From NCBI RefSeq assembly GCF_026210795.1, contig NC_089434.1, forward strand, positions 372,001 to 436,000: a DNA stretch of 64,000 nucleotides, written 5' to 3'. The notes beneath the pieces are model-generated. The model searched no databases. It saw only the letters and a program-made list of their open reading frames with translations, and was not told the DNA's origin. Below are positions 43,715 to 55,128 of this stretch, piece after piece. Position numbers and translations under genes: made by a program. This DNA comes from Rhizophagus irregularis. Taxonomy: Eukaryota; Glomeromycota; Glomeromycetes; Glomerales; Glomeraceae. Every line of letters starts with the position of its first letter. Position 1 is the first letter of the stretch.

Positions 43715-46115
43715 ATGTCTTATATTCGAAGAGAATTAGTTGCTGCTTCAATTAATAGAGCAAATGTATCAATAGATTATAATATTTATGATAATATACA
43801 TAAAATACATGAATTTAAAAAACAAACTATACTTGCTGATAATTTTCTTACAAATGATGAAAAAACTTATGCAATAAAAGATTTGAATAAGACATATGAC
43901 AAGAATAAAATTAATTATAATTCGGGAACAAGAAGAATTTGTGAAACTTGTAACCAAGAATGCTTAGCTACATTATATTGTGAATATTGTGTTCAAAATT
44001 ATTTAAAAGCAAACTTTTCAAATTGGACATCTGGAAATAATGATATTGATAATTTAATACAAAAATGTCAAATCGAAGCACTTCATCCACAGATGATAAT
44101 TGAATGGATTCCATATAATAATTTACAAAATATTAAATATTTAACAAAAGGTGGATTTTCTGAAATTTATACAACAGTTTGGATTGATGGAGGTTATACA
44201 GAATGGGATTCCAAAGAACAAAAATTAATAAGATTTGGAAGACAAAAAGTAATACTTAAAGGTTTAGAAAATGTTGAAAATGCAAATCAAAGATGGTTTG
44301 AAGAGGTTTGTAATTTAATGATATTTTATTATTACTTTCAATTTAGTAAATATATAATAAAATTTTATTATAAACATATATAGGCTGAATCACACTTAAA
44401 AATAAGCAATAAATCTCCAGTAATTGTTCAATGTTATGGTTTAACACAAAATCCATCAAATGGAAATTATATGCTTGTAATAGAGAAAGCAGATATAGAT
44501 TTAAGAAAATATCTACAACAAACTCAAAATCAACTTACATGGAAAGAAAGAATAAAAGTTGCTTATGATATAATTGTTGCACTAAGTGTTATTCATAGGG
44601 AGAATGCAATTCATAGAGATTTGCATTCTGGAAATATATTGTATTCGGAACTATATCAACAATGGTTTATTAGTGATCTTGGATTTTGTGGACCTGCTGA
44701 TAAATCATCAGAAAGTATATATGGTAATCTTCCTTACATAGCACCAGAAGTTATTTCTGGAAAGAAAACTACAATAAAATCTGATATTTATAGTATTGGA
44801 ATGTTAATGTGGGAAATTTCATCTGGACAACCCCCTTTTAGTTATTATGAAAATTATTATAATCTTGCATTGAATATAATTAATGGAATGAGACCAAAAG
44901 TAATATCAGGAACTCCTTTAAAATATGAAAATTTAATGAAACAATGTTGGGATGCTGATCCATTAAAAAGACCTGAAATTGGTACACTTTTTGATGGAAT
45001 TTATGAAATTCTACAATTTTATCAAAATATATCAAATGAAATACTTCAACAAGAAACAAATAAGAATTTAGAAAGAAACAAACTAATAAACAACTCAATG
45101 TCAAAACATGTAAGTAGCAAATTATTTACAAGTAACATTCATCAATTTAAAAATTTACCGGAACCAAGAAATGCAACAGAAGGTATATTTTAGTATTTAT
45201 TATATTTATTAACAATTAATAGTTGTTTTTAAAAATATTAATATTGTTTTTAATTTAAATAATAATAGAAGAACAAGAAGGTAAAAATAATGGATATGTA
45301 TTAGAAATATGTGAAATATTTGATTATTTTTTCTAACTTTAAAAAAAAAATATTTTATAGCATTTCATAGTAAATCATATGATTGCTTTAATATTCCTGA
45401 TAATAGTAAGTAATTAAATATATTGATATATACAATGCAAATTATTAATTATTTTTTATTATTACTAGTTGAAGATTTTAACAATTCAAGTAATCAAAAT
45501 TATGCTGGTGCTTCCAATTTAAAAGGTAATTAATTTTTAATAATATGAATACATAGTAGCCATTTGATTTTAATTTGTAATAATTATAATTATTGATGTC
45601 CTTAAATAATTTTAGATGATAGTGAAGAATTATCTAAATCATTTAATGAATTACAAATAAATTCAAATGAAGGTAAATAATCATTCTATTTTGATTATAA
45701 ATTTATATCTTGAAATTTAATATATTTTACATTTATTTAGACAATCAAATTAATTATGGAAAAGAAATTGTTGAACAACAACAAATAAAGCAATATAATC
45801 TCAACATTGATGGTACGTAAAATTGCAACAATAACTAATTATATAATATTCATTTTATATATCTTTTTTTTTATAGATGATGATGAAACTTATGATGATA
45901 AAAATTTTCATTCAGAAGAAGAAGATGTGTTCGAAATTCCGGATGGCAAGTATTTCATATTACCATTATATTCTTTATATTTTTGCAAGAAAAATAACTA
46001 TATTTATTTTGTTTTTTATTTATTAATTGATTAATTAATTTAGATGGATTTTAAATTATTTAATTTCCGACGGATTATATTTTTTTTTATTTAGAATTAT
46101 TTAAACACTAAGTAT
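43715..46115 (+). CDS. K3: tyrosine-kinase-like protein kinase with multi-exon tail
   Basis: Exon 1 is 43715-44305 (197 codons), starting MSYIRRELVAASINRAN and conserved with K4. It contains a helical region, a Cys cluster (CETCNQECLATLYCEYC), NWTSGN, IEWIPYN, glycine loop KGGFSEIY and VILK. A phase-0 intron at 44306-44383 falls at helix C. Exon 2 (44384 to about 45183) has HRDLHSGN, DLG in place of DFG, APE and the CW..DPLKRP end. Then follow small phase-1 exons: 45269-45280, 45361-45405, 45469-45525, 45616-45672, 45741-45812 and 45877-45945 (GC donor), and a last exon near 46096 reading ELFKH and stop (or DGF and stop at 46044). The tail is acidic and Asn/Gln-rich. Likely a soluble signalling kinase with an unstructured tail; if the small exons are skipped the protein ends shortly after the kinase domain. 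Confidence 0.82.
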
Positions 46116-46165
46116 AGAGTAGGTAAATTTTTTACAAGGTTCTTAGTTTGTAATTTAAATAATTC
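46095..46165 (+). other. Kinase 3' motif, third copy
   Basis: AATTATTTAAACACTAAG ... GTTCTTAGTTTGTAATTTAA, directly after an AG. It matches the two copies behind K1 at 11500-11700. Here it fits as a phase-1 last exon coding ELFKH and stop. Confidence 0.55.
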
Positions 46166-47160
46166 ACTATTTTATTATTATTGTTATATAACTTCGTTAT
46201 TCATTAAATAAATAGTTTAACTTTTTCGATAACATAAAATTTTTAATTTACTGCAAATAAAATTATTTTGTATATGGGAGTGGGAAGTTTAATACTAATT
46301 TAATGAGTTTATAATAAATAGGTCGTAACGATAGGGCCAGTTAATGAATAAAATTTTTATATTTGAACAAAGTGGATATGATTTGTTCGTTAAATTGTGT
46401 TTCAATAATATAAAGTAAAATGGAAGTACAAAAATATTTCAGCTTTCTATCAATTTATCACGTGAATTTTTAGCTTAATGATCGATCAAATTAATGACCA
46501 TCATAATGCCGGCTGAAATTACATTCAATCACGTGATATTGTCGTTAACGATCATGGATATTGATATAAATGCAGTATTTGATTAATATATAATTTAATG
46601 ATTATTACAAAATATTATTATTAACAAATTAAATGTGTGGAATGTATGGATAATTTAATAACAATGTTAAAATTTGAGTTACAATTTATTTCATCATTGA
46701 TTGCAACGTAATATTTATTTTATTCCCATTTATTAATATTTGGATAAGTAACATTAGTTATTATTGTTCATTTATTAGGAATATGCGGGATTTTGCTGAC
46801 CGATATTTTTATGAGACATTCAATATCAGTATTAGTAGCATTAATTCCTATTGGTCACCGCAGTATTCCCAATAAATAACTCAGTTATTGGGATGTCGGC
46901 CTTCGACCGATATCTCTATTCCCCCGTCCAATAACTATTTATTATGGATTTTTATATTCGTCCATTAAATGTGTACACAATTATTACCATATAAATTACA
47001 AGGCTAAAACATTAAACTCTAGACTCTTCTATTTAGATGAGAATGGTTACTAACTAATTATTCAGATACGCCATAATACTCAGAAATTCATATTTGAGCT
47101 TGCGTATAAATAATTTCTTTTGTGATAATTCCTACCGAGATTTTAGATACTGACGATATT
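46166..47160. other. Intergenic stretch, no gene seen
   Basis: CACGTGA near 46457 and 46535 in opposite settings, with ATGCCGGCTGAAATTAC between, suggests another small MITE. Near 46885-46945 GTTATTGG and CCAATAAC face each other around a GC-richer loop (TCGGCCTTCGACCGA). Confidence 0.4.
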
Positions 47161-47164
47161 GGCT

Positions 47165-47300
47165 GACATTTGGCCGCGGCCAAGAATTTTTTTGGCCAGT
47201 TTTGCCGGCCAAAATGGCCAAACGGCCAATGGCTAAAGCCAAATTTTGGCCAAATAACTTTTTTTGGTCAGTTTGGCCGGCCAAACTGGCAAGCCGGTAC
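47165..47300. repeat. Cluster of TTGGCC / GGCCAA motifs
   Basis: About a dozen GGCC sites in 135 bp, including the palindrome TTTGGCCGGCCAAA and its relatives GGCCAGTTTTGCCGGCCAAA. Probably the core of a foldback element. Confidence 0.55.
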
Positions 47301-47639
47301 ATTTGATATAGGTTGTATAGGTTTTCATAATTTAAATATATTACTTATACATAAAGGTTACTCAAAAAAAATTACTCATGCAAATAATTATTCATTATGA
47401 CTTACAGTATATGACGTAACACACAATCCTAATGTTCATTTATATAACATAAATGATATAAAATAGGCCTTCTCTTCTCTTTTCTTTAAAAATGATAAAC
47501 ATGGTTGAATAATTCTTCGATAAGTAACTCATCAGATAAAACTAATATCTTCACCTAATTAGGTCTTTTTATTAGGTCTTCTCTTCGATTAGAAAGTATG
47601 TAGGTTGGAAGTGTGGGGACTGTGGGTTGTGTATGGGTG
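47301..47639. other. Intergenic stretch, no gene seen
   Basis: AT-rich sequence between two repeat tracts; AGGTCTT is repeated near 47560-47580. Confidence 0.35.
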
Positions 47640-47870
47640 GCGTTTTCTCTCTTTCCCTCGCTCTTTCCACTTTCCCTTCCTTTCCCTTTCACTTATTCCC
47701 TCGCTCTTTCCCTTCCCTTCTTTTCCTTTTCCCTTATTCCCTCGCTCTTTCCCCTTTCCCTCCCTTTCTTCCCCTTCCCCTTCCCCTTTCTCATTCTTCC
47801 TCTTTCCCTTTCCCTATTCCCTTGCTCTTTCTCTCTCTCCTCTCTCGTTTTTCCTTCCCTTTATGTATAT
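47640..47870. repeat. Homopyrimidine tract, TTCCCTCGCTCTTTCCC repeats
   Basis: Plus strand nearly all C and T, in units of TTCCCTCGCTCTTTCCC separated by shorter CCCTTCC blocks. All three frames are open because the sequence lacks stop codons, not because it codes. It could adopt triplex structure. Confidence 0.75.
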
Positions 47871-49314
47871 ATATTCCAGCCCTGATCAATGTTGCTGCAC
47901 CTCAACGTTGGTGATTAAGTGATAACAAGCTTTTTAAAAGACTTGGATAAGTCAGTAACAAATATTAACGATTTGTTCACTTTTATTAAACATAGCTAAA
48001 TTAAAATAGAACTTATATACTATATTTTTAATTTTCGCAAATACATGTTTCAAAGATCATTAATTAGTAGAACTAAAATTTATTGATTAAATTCAAATGA
48101 GACAAATGCATATTGTATACGAAAGTTAATTTTAACTTTAATTAAATATAGGTCATTTAAACTTTATTATAGCTTTTAATAATTGTAACAACAAGCTAAA
48201 ATTAAATAATAAATTTTAACTTTTGATTTCAGTTATTAAGTCGGCACTAAAAGGGCTCCTAGTAAAATGCTTTCAAACTTTATAATTGTAATATTACTCC
48301 AAGACTTCAATGTAGTTTGTAGGAATTAATTCGATTTTGTCAGGACAAGATTTTTTACGTGTTTATTATATATATATACATTAAAACTACAAATTAGGTT
48401 ATAGGTATAATTTTATTTATTCATAATTGAAAATTTTATTCAAATGATTAAGTTTAAAAACTTTTAAATTATTTGAATAAAAAAATGGATATTTAGGAAT
48501 TAAATTAGTAGTTATTAAATCATAAATCACATTCACGTTCAATCGGAATTACGTAACTAGTGACTAGTCGATAATCGAACCGAGTGTTAATATTTGTTTA
48601 AATTTTAAAATATGTTTTCATAAATTATTCTGTATATATTTTACTATTAAAATGAAATAAATATGAATGATATTATTTCTTAATGCGATCCCCTTATTGA
48701 ATTCTTTGTATTTTTTCTTTTCTTGAAATCTTTTAAAGTTTACATGATGACAAGAAATTTTTTCATTATTGCTAATACGGACATTTTACTTTTTAAACGA
48801 AAAAAAATTAATTTTATTTAAAAAGCAATTAAAGAATGTACTTGCAAATTTTGCAATTATCAAAGCAATGTAAAAAAATTTTGATTCAATCTATTTCGTG
48901 AATTGATCTAAAAAACAAAAATATTAGTTATATTTTCATATTACTAATCGTTAATTCTTGTCAAAATATTAGACTTAATTTTTTAAATAACGCATGACGA
49001 CTGGTTACATAACGTTTAAGCAAGTCCCTTTTGTTCGTCTAAAAATAATATCGTTAAATGTTTCTGACAATTTTATAATCTTTATTAATTTCAAAAGAAT
49101 TCAGCAGTTTTTAATTAGTACTGTATTTATTATTTTTTTTTTTTATCATATATCAGCGAGAGAAAGTAAACACAAATTATACATCTTTTATATCGTAATT
49201 GTGATTGTGATTTCGATTTATTTTTTATTTTATAATCATAAAAAACTTATAAAATCTTAAAAAAAAATACATAATAAAATCATAGAGAAGAGGGAGATAA
49301 AAAAGTAAAATAGA
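47871..49314. other. Intergenic stretch, no gene seen
   Basis: AT-rich. The 88-codon plus-strand frame at 48994-49260 is hydrophobic at its end but lacks support from composition or neighbours. Confidence 0.4.
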
Positions 49315-49475
49315 ACGCGATCGGGATAAACGAAGAAAGTGAACCGAAAAAAAATTTTAATATATATATACTCTGTACAAACGAAAATTAAAAAAACGCG
49401 AACGGGAATAAACGAAAAGAGATGCGAAGGACGAAAAAAATAAAAGTTTGATATATATATACTCTGTAATAAATG
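49315..49475. repeat. Two direct copies of an 80-bp unit
   Basis: CGGGATAAACGAA ... ATATATATACTCTGTACAA near 49320-49380 is repeated as CGGGAATAAACGAA ... ATATATATACTCTGTAATAA near 49403-49472, directly downstream of the HMG gene's stop. Confidence 0.65.
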
Positions 49476-49481
49476 ATAATT

Positions 49482-49856
49482 TTAATTATCATTATCATTT
49501 ATGTATTTTTCAAAATCAAAAAATTCTTCCAATGAGGAGAAAGGATTAGAAGTCTCGGTACTTTTGACGTAATGAGGTTTAGTACTTTTTTCATCAAAGA
49601 TGAAAATCGGGGGTTTACGATTCTCGGCACTTTCGGTGGGTATCGAGACTACTGGTGGGGTTACTTTCAAAATATGTTCATCGTGAGCATATTTTATAAA
49701 ATCATTCTTCACCTCGTTAGGTAAAGATTTCCATATCTTACTCGCATTTTTCATACGTTCTTGCGAATTTTGGTTTTTATATTTGCGAGTATAAAATTTT
49801 ACGAATATTGAGAACCCATTCGCGGGTCTTGAACGATTATTACGACGAATTTTCAT
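49482..49856 (-). CDS. HMG-box protein (MATA-HMG-like)
   Basis: 124 residues, one exon. Residues about 8-65 form an HMG box: the basic start RRNNRSRPANGFSIFVKF, then the alpha-helical KNASKIWKSLPNEVKNDFIKYA. RPANGF followed by SxIWK(S/N)LP is the pattern of the MATA-HMG group, which includes fungal mating-type and related DNA-binding proteins and is expanded in arbuscular mycorrhizal fungi. The C-terminal half (PPVVSIPTES, NPFSSLEEFFDFEKY) is unstructured-looking and acidic. It would bind and bend DNA in the nucleus. Nothing here shows that it is a mating-type gene. Confidence 0.85.
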   Translation of the reverse strand: MKIRRNNRSRPANGFSIFVKFYTRKYKNQNSQERMKNASKIWKSLPNEVKNDFIKYAHDEHILKVTPPVVSIPTESAENRKPPIFIFDEKSTKPHYVKSTETSNPFSSLEEFFDFEKYINDNDN

Positions 49857-52609
49857 AATTGTGAGCCGGCTAAAGAAAAATGATGAGCTAAAAATCTTTG
49901 CTGTTTTATATCATTTATTTTCATTGCTGACTTTTATAAAAAAAAAAAATGTCTTAAAAATTTGAAGCATTGAAAGAAAACTCCATAGAAAAACAAATTC
50001 ATTAGTATATTGCGTCAATAAGCATTAAAAATTTCATTATATTTCATTATTTTCGAGATGATGCAATTAATTTGATTACAAAAGAAAATAGATCATTAAA
50101 GAAATTAAATTTACTAAAGAAACTTTTGTCAAAAGTTCGCGATAAGCAAAAACGCGACAAGGGCGCATTTCATGATCGAAATAACAAGGGTATATGGAAA
50201 AAATAAAACTTCGCCAAATGAGAATAATATGTGAAATGTAGTATGATTAATCGGGGATGATTCGATTTTTAAAAAAGAAAAAAAAAAAGATTTTTGATCA
50301 ATCTTTTTTACATTTCGATCTAATTTTAGAAGATATAGACTATATTTGTTAATTAGAAGTATTAATTTATAACAATGAAAAAATTTGATGTATTATACAA
50401 AAGGTTTTATTTAGAAATTATTTATTTTTTCTTTTCATATTTTTTTAAAGGAATATAGAAATTAATGACTTACACGTTAACGTGTGTAAAAAAATTTGCT
50501 AAAATTAGCAGCACAAGTATTGGATTGTGATTGGCTAACATAATAGATCTGCATAAGTAATAGTCAGCTGATTTTCCTTTTTTGTAATTTTTAAATTATG
50601 GCACTTTTATTAAAGCAGTAGTAATGAAATTATATGATTAAGGTGGCTAATTTTATAATTTTATTAAAAGTGTTAGTGGAATCTGACGATTATTCCAGGA
50701 AAGGAAATACATTTCTTTTTAAATATTTATATTCTTTCCTTCCGTTTAAGGAATAGATATAGATTGATAATCAAACTTGTAGATTGACGTAAATCTTTGT
50801 CATAATGATTATGTACAGTATGCATCAAAAAAAAATGCTTTTATTGCTTTTATTACTTTTATTGCAATAACAAAGATCAAAAGAAAATTATTCCAAAAAT
50901 ATTTAAAATAATAATATACTAAACTATTAGTACTCGCAATACGTCACAAAAATCTCTAGTCAATTTATAGTAAAAGACGTTAAACATTCATTTAATATTT
51001 GTTAAGAAGGCCCAAGGATGCATTAAAACTCAAATTATTAATAATTTTTTCTAAATCTATCATATCATTTTCATGGGGTTTTTACAGAAATTACGGATAA
51101 AAATTTTTAACAATGTATTACGATCAAATATCTAACGCTAACGGGAGTCTTTGGTACCAATTATTTACAAGATTATTGGATTAAGTTCAATGAGGTGAGC
51201 TTTCTATTCTTTTATTTTGTCAAAGTTAATGTTTTTTAAATGAAATAGCTAGCGAATTGCGATTTTTTAAAAATAGCTGTAAACGGGAAAAAATAGGAAC
51301 GACTTTTTAAAACCATAAAATTTGTAGTTATTTCGCGGGAAGCCGTGGCATTGATCATCCCGGCTCCACTTGACTACGAGAGGTGGATATAACTACCATG
51401 GAGAAAAAACGTCTTGCGTACAATTTTTAACTACTGACCTTTTAACTTATACTTTTAACTAAACATCATCCATAAAAATATTAAGGATTACTATTAGGAA
51501 ACATGGTATAACGTTTGGTTATATTATGATGAACCAAACGTAACCATTGTTATACAGTTAGTCCTAGTTATCAATTTTTATTACTTTAATGATATAATAC
51601 ATTATTAATGTGAAGTAGTAATTATGAAAGACCAGTTAAACAAATAACGATCATATGATATCAAAGCTGCACAAATTTCGGAGTCACTTATTTTTTGTTA
51701 GATCAAAGTCATCCATTAAGAATTTTCCAACGTTTAAGTCAGTATCACCTAAAAATATTATTACAATAACGTAGAAAAACTGCATGGAATAAATTAAATA
51801 CCTTTAATTTTACAATTATTAAATACTGTATTTTAACGAAAATTCGCTGTTTGATATTTGAACGCGTTAATTACATTCAAAAAAATATATGAATGACAAA
51901 AAATCAACTTTTCTAAGTTATATTACTACGATATATCAGGCCAGTCTAGTTATATTACATGATTTATTTACTGCATACAATAAAAGAAAGTTATCGATGC
52001 AACAACTCGTTAAACAATATTAGTGAAAAACATTAATCTTTAGTACTACAACAAATATTAAAGAATGTATCAAACGGATACTTAACTTTCTCTAAATAAC
52101 GACAATATTAAAAGTTTACCCATCTACCCGTGCAAAAAAAAAATAAAAATAAAAATAAAATAACGAAACCCGTTATTGTCAGAATAATAATCCTAAACTA
52201 TATATCAGATTTTTGGAAGAATCCATATAATATTATATAATAAATTTATTAAAAAAAAATTGTCAGATAAAATTAAAACGATTAAAAAGTCATCGTTAAA
52301 TAATAAGAATTGTAAAAATTATTACCAAAAAATACTAGCCAATAACCCTGCTGGCGTCGCTACTGGCGTTGCTCCGAGTTGGCGGGTTTAATATTTTTAA
52401 CTTTCTTATACAGAACGCTTTATTGAATTAAATTGCGTAATAATTTATTCAACAAAACAGTAGCAGATAACCTTTCGCTATACCATAGCCCTGTACCGGA
52501 TCGCATCCAATCAATTTTGGTGTTCACCTCAAATCGACACGTGACAGCTAATCATATTACTTTCTTTTCCGGTCCGAACGATCCGATCTAGAACTGAACA
52601 GGGCTCATA
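49857..52609. other. Long intergenic stretch, no gene seen
   Basis: AT-rich DNA. Near 51070-51110 it has TTTTTACAGAAATTACGGAT, a relative of the CCCTATAAAAAATTTTATCC repeat in reverse. I see no tRNA or coding frame. Confidence 0.4.
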
Positions 52610-52719
52610 CCCTATAAAAAAATTTTCTGGGAAAAATTCCGATAAATGATCATTTTTCTAATTGTATTCCAAGAAAACTCCGACATGTGATCTATTTTCT
52701 AAGAAAATTTTTTATAGGG
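52610..52719. mobile_element. Small palindromic MITE, CCCTATAAAAAA ends
   Basis: CCCTATAAAAAAATTTTCT at 52610 and AGAAAATTTTTTATAGGG at 52719 are inverted. The core repeats ATTCC(A/G) and AAAACTCCG. Similar left ends occur at 39824 and 55912. Flanks share ATAC at most. Confidence 0.7.
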
Positions 52720-53749
52720 ATACCGAAGTGTAGGATTCTTATCTAATACATATAGAAATAAAACAACAATTGCATATGTCTTCCTTATACCCATCCATGA
52801 TCACCGATAATTTGGTCGACTAAACTTAAATCCTTTTGATAAAATAAACGAAACTGTACGACATAATCTCTAATTGATAATTATATGACCCTATATACTA
52901 CTAAATAATCTCTCATTGTTATTTTCAATTTCTGTCAACCCTAAATCCAAATTTTCATATTTTCTTTTAATTCTTTCAGTCCTTCATATTTGCCATGACT
53001 TTTTCAAAAATATCGTATTCCCTGCCGTTTATAAATCTATTCTATTTAATTCATCGTCTTTTACTGTCATAAATGAGAGTATGCGACTATTATTTACCTT
53101 CTTCCTTTATTTTATCTCTATACATTAATAATGTCAACGACCTTATCGGTTTAATATTGTTAATATAAAAGTAGATAATTTATGGACAAACCGCAGCATC
53201 AAAATGATCACATGTTTTAAAGCTGCACGTTGATATTATTATTTATTATTATTGAAAATATATGAATAGCGGCAATTCAACTTTAATAAGTCGAAATTTA
53301 GGCCATAGGAGTTAGTACACTACGAAACATCAGTATTCATTAAGATAAATTAACATCTACAAATCATTCAGAGTCAGCAAAACTTTTATCATGAATTTTG
53401 TTGATATTAGTGATAAATCATAAACAATGAAAACATCAATTCAATCTAATCTTTAGTAGTACAACGGTGATAACGAAGAATGTTCGATCTTTCTCTGACA
53501 ATGGTAACGAATAATGATAAATTAGTTATAATGATTTAAGTTGGATTATCATTTTACTAAAAAAGGATTTCATTTATATAATTCATTTATTTATATTCGA
53601 TTATTCGGAAAAACGATTTATTTGAAAAAATAGGTTTGAAACCATACCATTTACTTATTTAATCGTCATTGTAAGTCAAAATATTATGTAGATCCTTAAT
53701 ATTTTCTGATAATTTCAGGCGACATTAAAAAAATCTGGATTCCTGGATG
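52720..53749. other. Intergenic stretch, no gene seen
   Basis: AT-rich. The 70-codon plus-strand frame at 52916-53128 is Phe/Leu/Ser-rich and not convincing. Confidence 0.4.
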
Positions 53750-54420
53750 CACAAATGCCGATTTCTTGTTACGTATAACAAGGGGTATTTAAAATTCATA
53801 AGTATTACAAGGGCGGATCTTTATTCCGCGCACGAGTGGGCTAGAAAAATTGTAACTTTGCTAGTAATTATTTACTAATAAATTTATAAGCATTACAAGG
53901 AAAGGAACAAATTTTATTCCGCGTCAGCTGATTAAAATTATAAATTGTACAAAGAAGGAAAAATTTTAACTCCGTGTCAGCTGATTAAACATGAGAGTAT
54001 TACAAGAAAGGATCAAAATTTTATCTATTCCGCTCCCATGACGGCTTGTGGAAACGTAAATTCCGTAAAATTATCTTTTTATTTATAGATAATCAATATA
54101 CTACAAAGGAGGATTATTCAACGCCACGAACAGGTCAAGGAAATCTCGTAAACTTTCTTAAAAATTGTCTTCTATTAAATTTATAAATAATGAAATTGGG
54201 TCAAATATTTTATTCCGCGCTCAAGTCTATTGGTTAGCATTTCTACAATTCAGATATTTATTTCGCGTCAACTGATTAAATATGAAATATTACAAAGTTT
54301 TTTTATTTCACGCCCATGATATTTCGCGTCAGCTGATTAAATATAAAGTATTACAGTCAAGGTTATTCCGCGCCCATGATAGGACATGGGAACGTAAACT
54401 TCCATAAAAATTGGTTATTG
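53750..54420. repeat. Degenerate repeats with TTCCGCGTCAGCTGATTAAA
   Basis: The block TTATTCCGCG(T/C)(C)AGCTGATTAAA, or its partner TTCCGC(G/T)CCCATGA, recurs about nine times together with ATTACAA(A/G)GAAGG. Copies are near 53823, 53917, 53970, 54025, 54212, 54260, 54300, 54325 and 54365. The array ends about 265 bp before the ML-domain gene, and CAGCTG is an E-box, so it might act on that promoter. Confidence 0.6.
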
Positions 54421-54588
54421 TAAATAGATTAGATGTAGATTTTTGTAATAAAATATCCAAAAAGTAAAGTATCATGGCGGTAATCTTTGAAATAATTACT
54501 ATTTGTGGAAGTTATCTAATTCAAAATGAATAACCAAAAGTGAAGCTCAAAAGTGCTCACACTAATCTCAAAATAATTAAAGGATTTC

Positions 54589-54597
54589 TTATAAAAA
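54589..54597 (+). promoter_or_regulatory. TATA box of the ML-domain gene
   Basis: TTATAAAAA lies about 90 bp before the start codon, at a normal spacing for a short leader that begins around 54620. Confidence 0.5.
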
Positions 54598-54684
54598 GGC
54601 AACGATTTCACCTTATCATGACCATTAGCTTTTCCAACTGAAATTGCTTATAGTCATACACTTACCTAAAAATCAATCAAAATC

Positions 54685-55128
54685 ATGAAGCAAAATTATA
54701 TTTTTGTAATCGTTTTATTAGCTACACTTTCATTAATCAATGCTTTTCCGCATCAACTTCAAGAAAGAGACACTACTTTTGTTCCATGCCCTTCAGGATC
54801 TCCAAATCCAATCAAAGTAACAGTTAAACCTGATCCTCCACCAGTTACTGGATCCTTCGTTCTAAACGTTTCCGGAACACTAAAGACTGGTGTCATCTCC
54901 GCAGGTTCCAAACTTGTTGTTAAAGCTATAGGTGATGATGGTGAACTTTTGGATGATCCTATAGTCTATGATATGTGTGAATCATTGACATGCCCAACTA
55001 AGTATTTTGATGTTGTAGCATATCTTAAATCAAAAAACTTGCTTCCAACATTCAGTATCATAGTTCAAGTTTTGAGTGCTTCTGGTAAAACTTTAGGATG
55101 TTCTATAGGCACTGTTACTGGCGCTTAA
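54685..55128 (+). CDS. Secreted ML-domain lipid-binding protein (PG/PI transfer type)
   Basis: 147 residues in one exon. MKQNYIFVIVLLATLSLINA is a signal peptide. The mature part has the layout of the MD-2-related lipid-recognition fold, as in fungal phosphatidylglycerol/phosphatidylinositol transfer proteins and NPC2: an early Cys (FVPCPSGS), a run of beta strands (IKVTVKPDPP, GSFVLNVSGTL, GSKLVVKAIG), a Cys pair (MCESLTC) and a final Cys (LGCSIGTV). Length fits the family. It would bind a lipid in the endomembrane system or outside the cell. It has its own promoter and stands alone. Family assignment is by fold pattern, not by an identity search. Confidence 0.8.
   Translation: MKQNYIFVIVLLATLSLINAFPHQLQERDTTFVPCPSGSPNPIKVTVKPDPPPVTGSFVLNVSGTLKTGVISAGSKLVVKAIGDDGELLDDPIVYDMCESLTCPTKYFDVVAYLKSKNLLPTFSIIVQVLSASGKTLGCSIGTVTGA

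Noticed and set aside
47605-47922. Three overlapping plus-strand frames
   Set aside because: The homopyrimidine tract lacks stop codons in every frame; no coding pattern.
47560-49260. 88-codon hydrophobic frame at 48994-49260
   Set aside because: No homolog pattern, AT-driven residues, no promoter or neighbour support.
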